Positions 41,223 through 41,283 of a stretch of 41,283 bases of DNA are shown piece by piece (the first letter of the stretch is position 1; each line of letters opens with the position of its first letter). The translations under genes were made by a program, and so were the position numbers. The DNA comes from an uncultured Lachnospiraceae bacterium (GTDB lineage Bacteria > Bacillota > Clostridia > Lachnospirales > Lachnospiraceae). The notes beneath the pieces were generated by a model. The model was not told the origin of the DNA and ran no database searches. It saw only the letters and a program-made list of their open reading frames with translations. The stretch lies in assembly GCA_949502235.1 (NCBI GenBank), contig CATBDC010000038.1, positions 1 to 41,283 of the forward strand. Reading direction: 5' to 3'.

Positions 41223-41283
41223 ATGACCATGAGTGATCCAATTGCAGATATGCTTACAAGAATCCGTAATGCAAATACTGCGA
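41223..41283 (+). CDS. rpsH: 30S ribosomal protein S8 (5' part, cut by window end)
   Basis: Only the first 20 codons are present: MTMSDPIADMLTRIRNANTA, the S8 N-terminus. AAGGAGGAAAAACAA lies upstream of ATG 41223. It continues the S10/spc gene order. Confidence 0.93.
   Translation, partial: MTMSDPIADMLTRIRNANTA

Noticed and set aside
1-41283. CRISPR arrays, intact insertion sequences, prophage, rRNA
   Set aside because: No regularly spaced repeats, transposase or integrase genes, phage structural genes or rRNA sequence seen.

Overview
The window reads as a chromosome segment of an anaerobic, amino-acid-fermenting Firmicute, most likely a gut Lachnospiraceae close to Clostridium scindens/hylemonae or Dorea. 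This rests on AAGGAGG-type ribosome binding sites, sigma-A promoters with 17-nt spacers, a Firmicute S10 ribosomal operon with zinc-type S14, and a selenium-dependent D-proline reductase (Stickland) system. The taxonomic call is an inference from gene content. No database search was made.

Layout. (1) 1-4245: end of a sugar kinase, a class II aldolase, a DeoR regulator and a YyaL-type thioredoxin-fold protein. (2) 4256-7195: a structured repeat, then a tandem pair of AAA-ATPase-like/PD-(D/E)XK proteins, the first broken by an internal deletion of about 500 nt. (3) 7280-13453: a siroheme sulfite/nitrite reductase-like protein, the minus-strand pncB-murF-HAD operon and a PHP phosphoesterase. (4) 13471-23659: selenium metabolism: yedF, selD (itself a selenoprotein gene), selA, selB and a LysR regulator in one operon; an inserted dinD-like gene; then a cysteine-desulfurase-like gene, a YedE-type transporter, a TusA-like protein and a DUF3343 protein. 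(5) 23731-31889: a TetR regulator and prdF (minus strand), tRNA-Sec, then prdC, prdA, a CBO2463-type small gene, prdB (UGA-encoded selenocysteine), prdD and prdE. (6) 32032-33946: a stand-alone structured ncRNA with its own promoter and terminator, a YcxB-like membrane protein and a TauE/SafE-like permease. (7) 34255-41283: S10 promoter, a leader of about 240 nt, and rpsJ to rpsH (truncated by the window end).

How it fits together. Regions 4 and 5 form one selenium locus. YedE, TusA-like, DUF3343 and the desulfurase-like enzyme plausibly supply reduced selenium. SelD makes selenophosphate, SelA converts Ser-tRNA-Sec to Sec-tRNA-Sec, and SelB delivers it at UGA codons followed by a bSECIS hairpin. 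The client beside them is PrdB, the selenocysteine subunit of D-proline reductase. PrdF makes D-proline, PrdA/PrdB reduce it to 5-aminovalerate, and PrdC is the likely electron donor. Two UGA codons that split apparent ORFs (selD at 14264, prdB at 30267) are recoded selenocysteine codons, each followed by a good bSECIS hairpin.

Most worth a second look: the ncRNA at 32067-32286; PrdD/PrdE, a split copy of PrdA broken exactly at the PrdA self-cleavage site; regulatory DNA around prdF, tRNA-Sec and prdC; and a family of GGGGAC-type palindromes, one of which supplies the stop codon of the DeoR gene.
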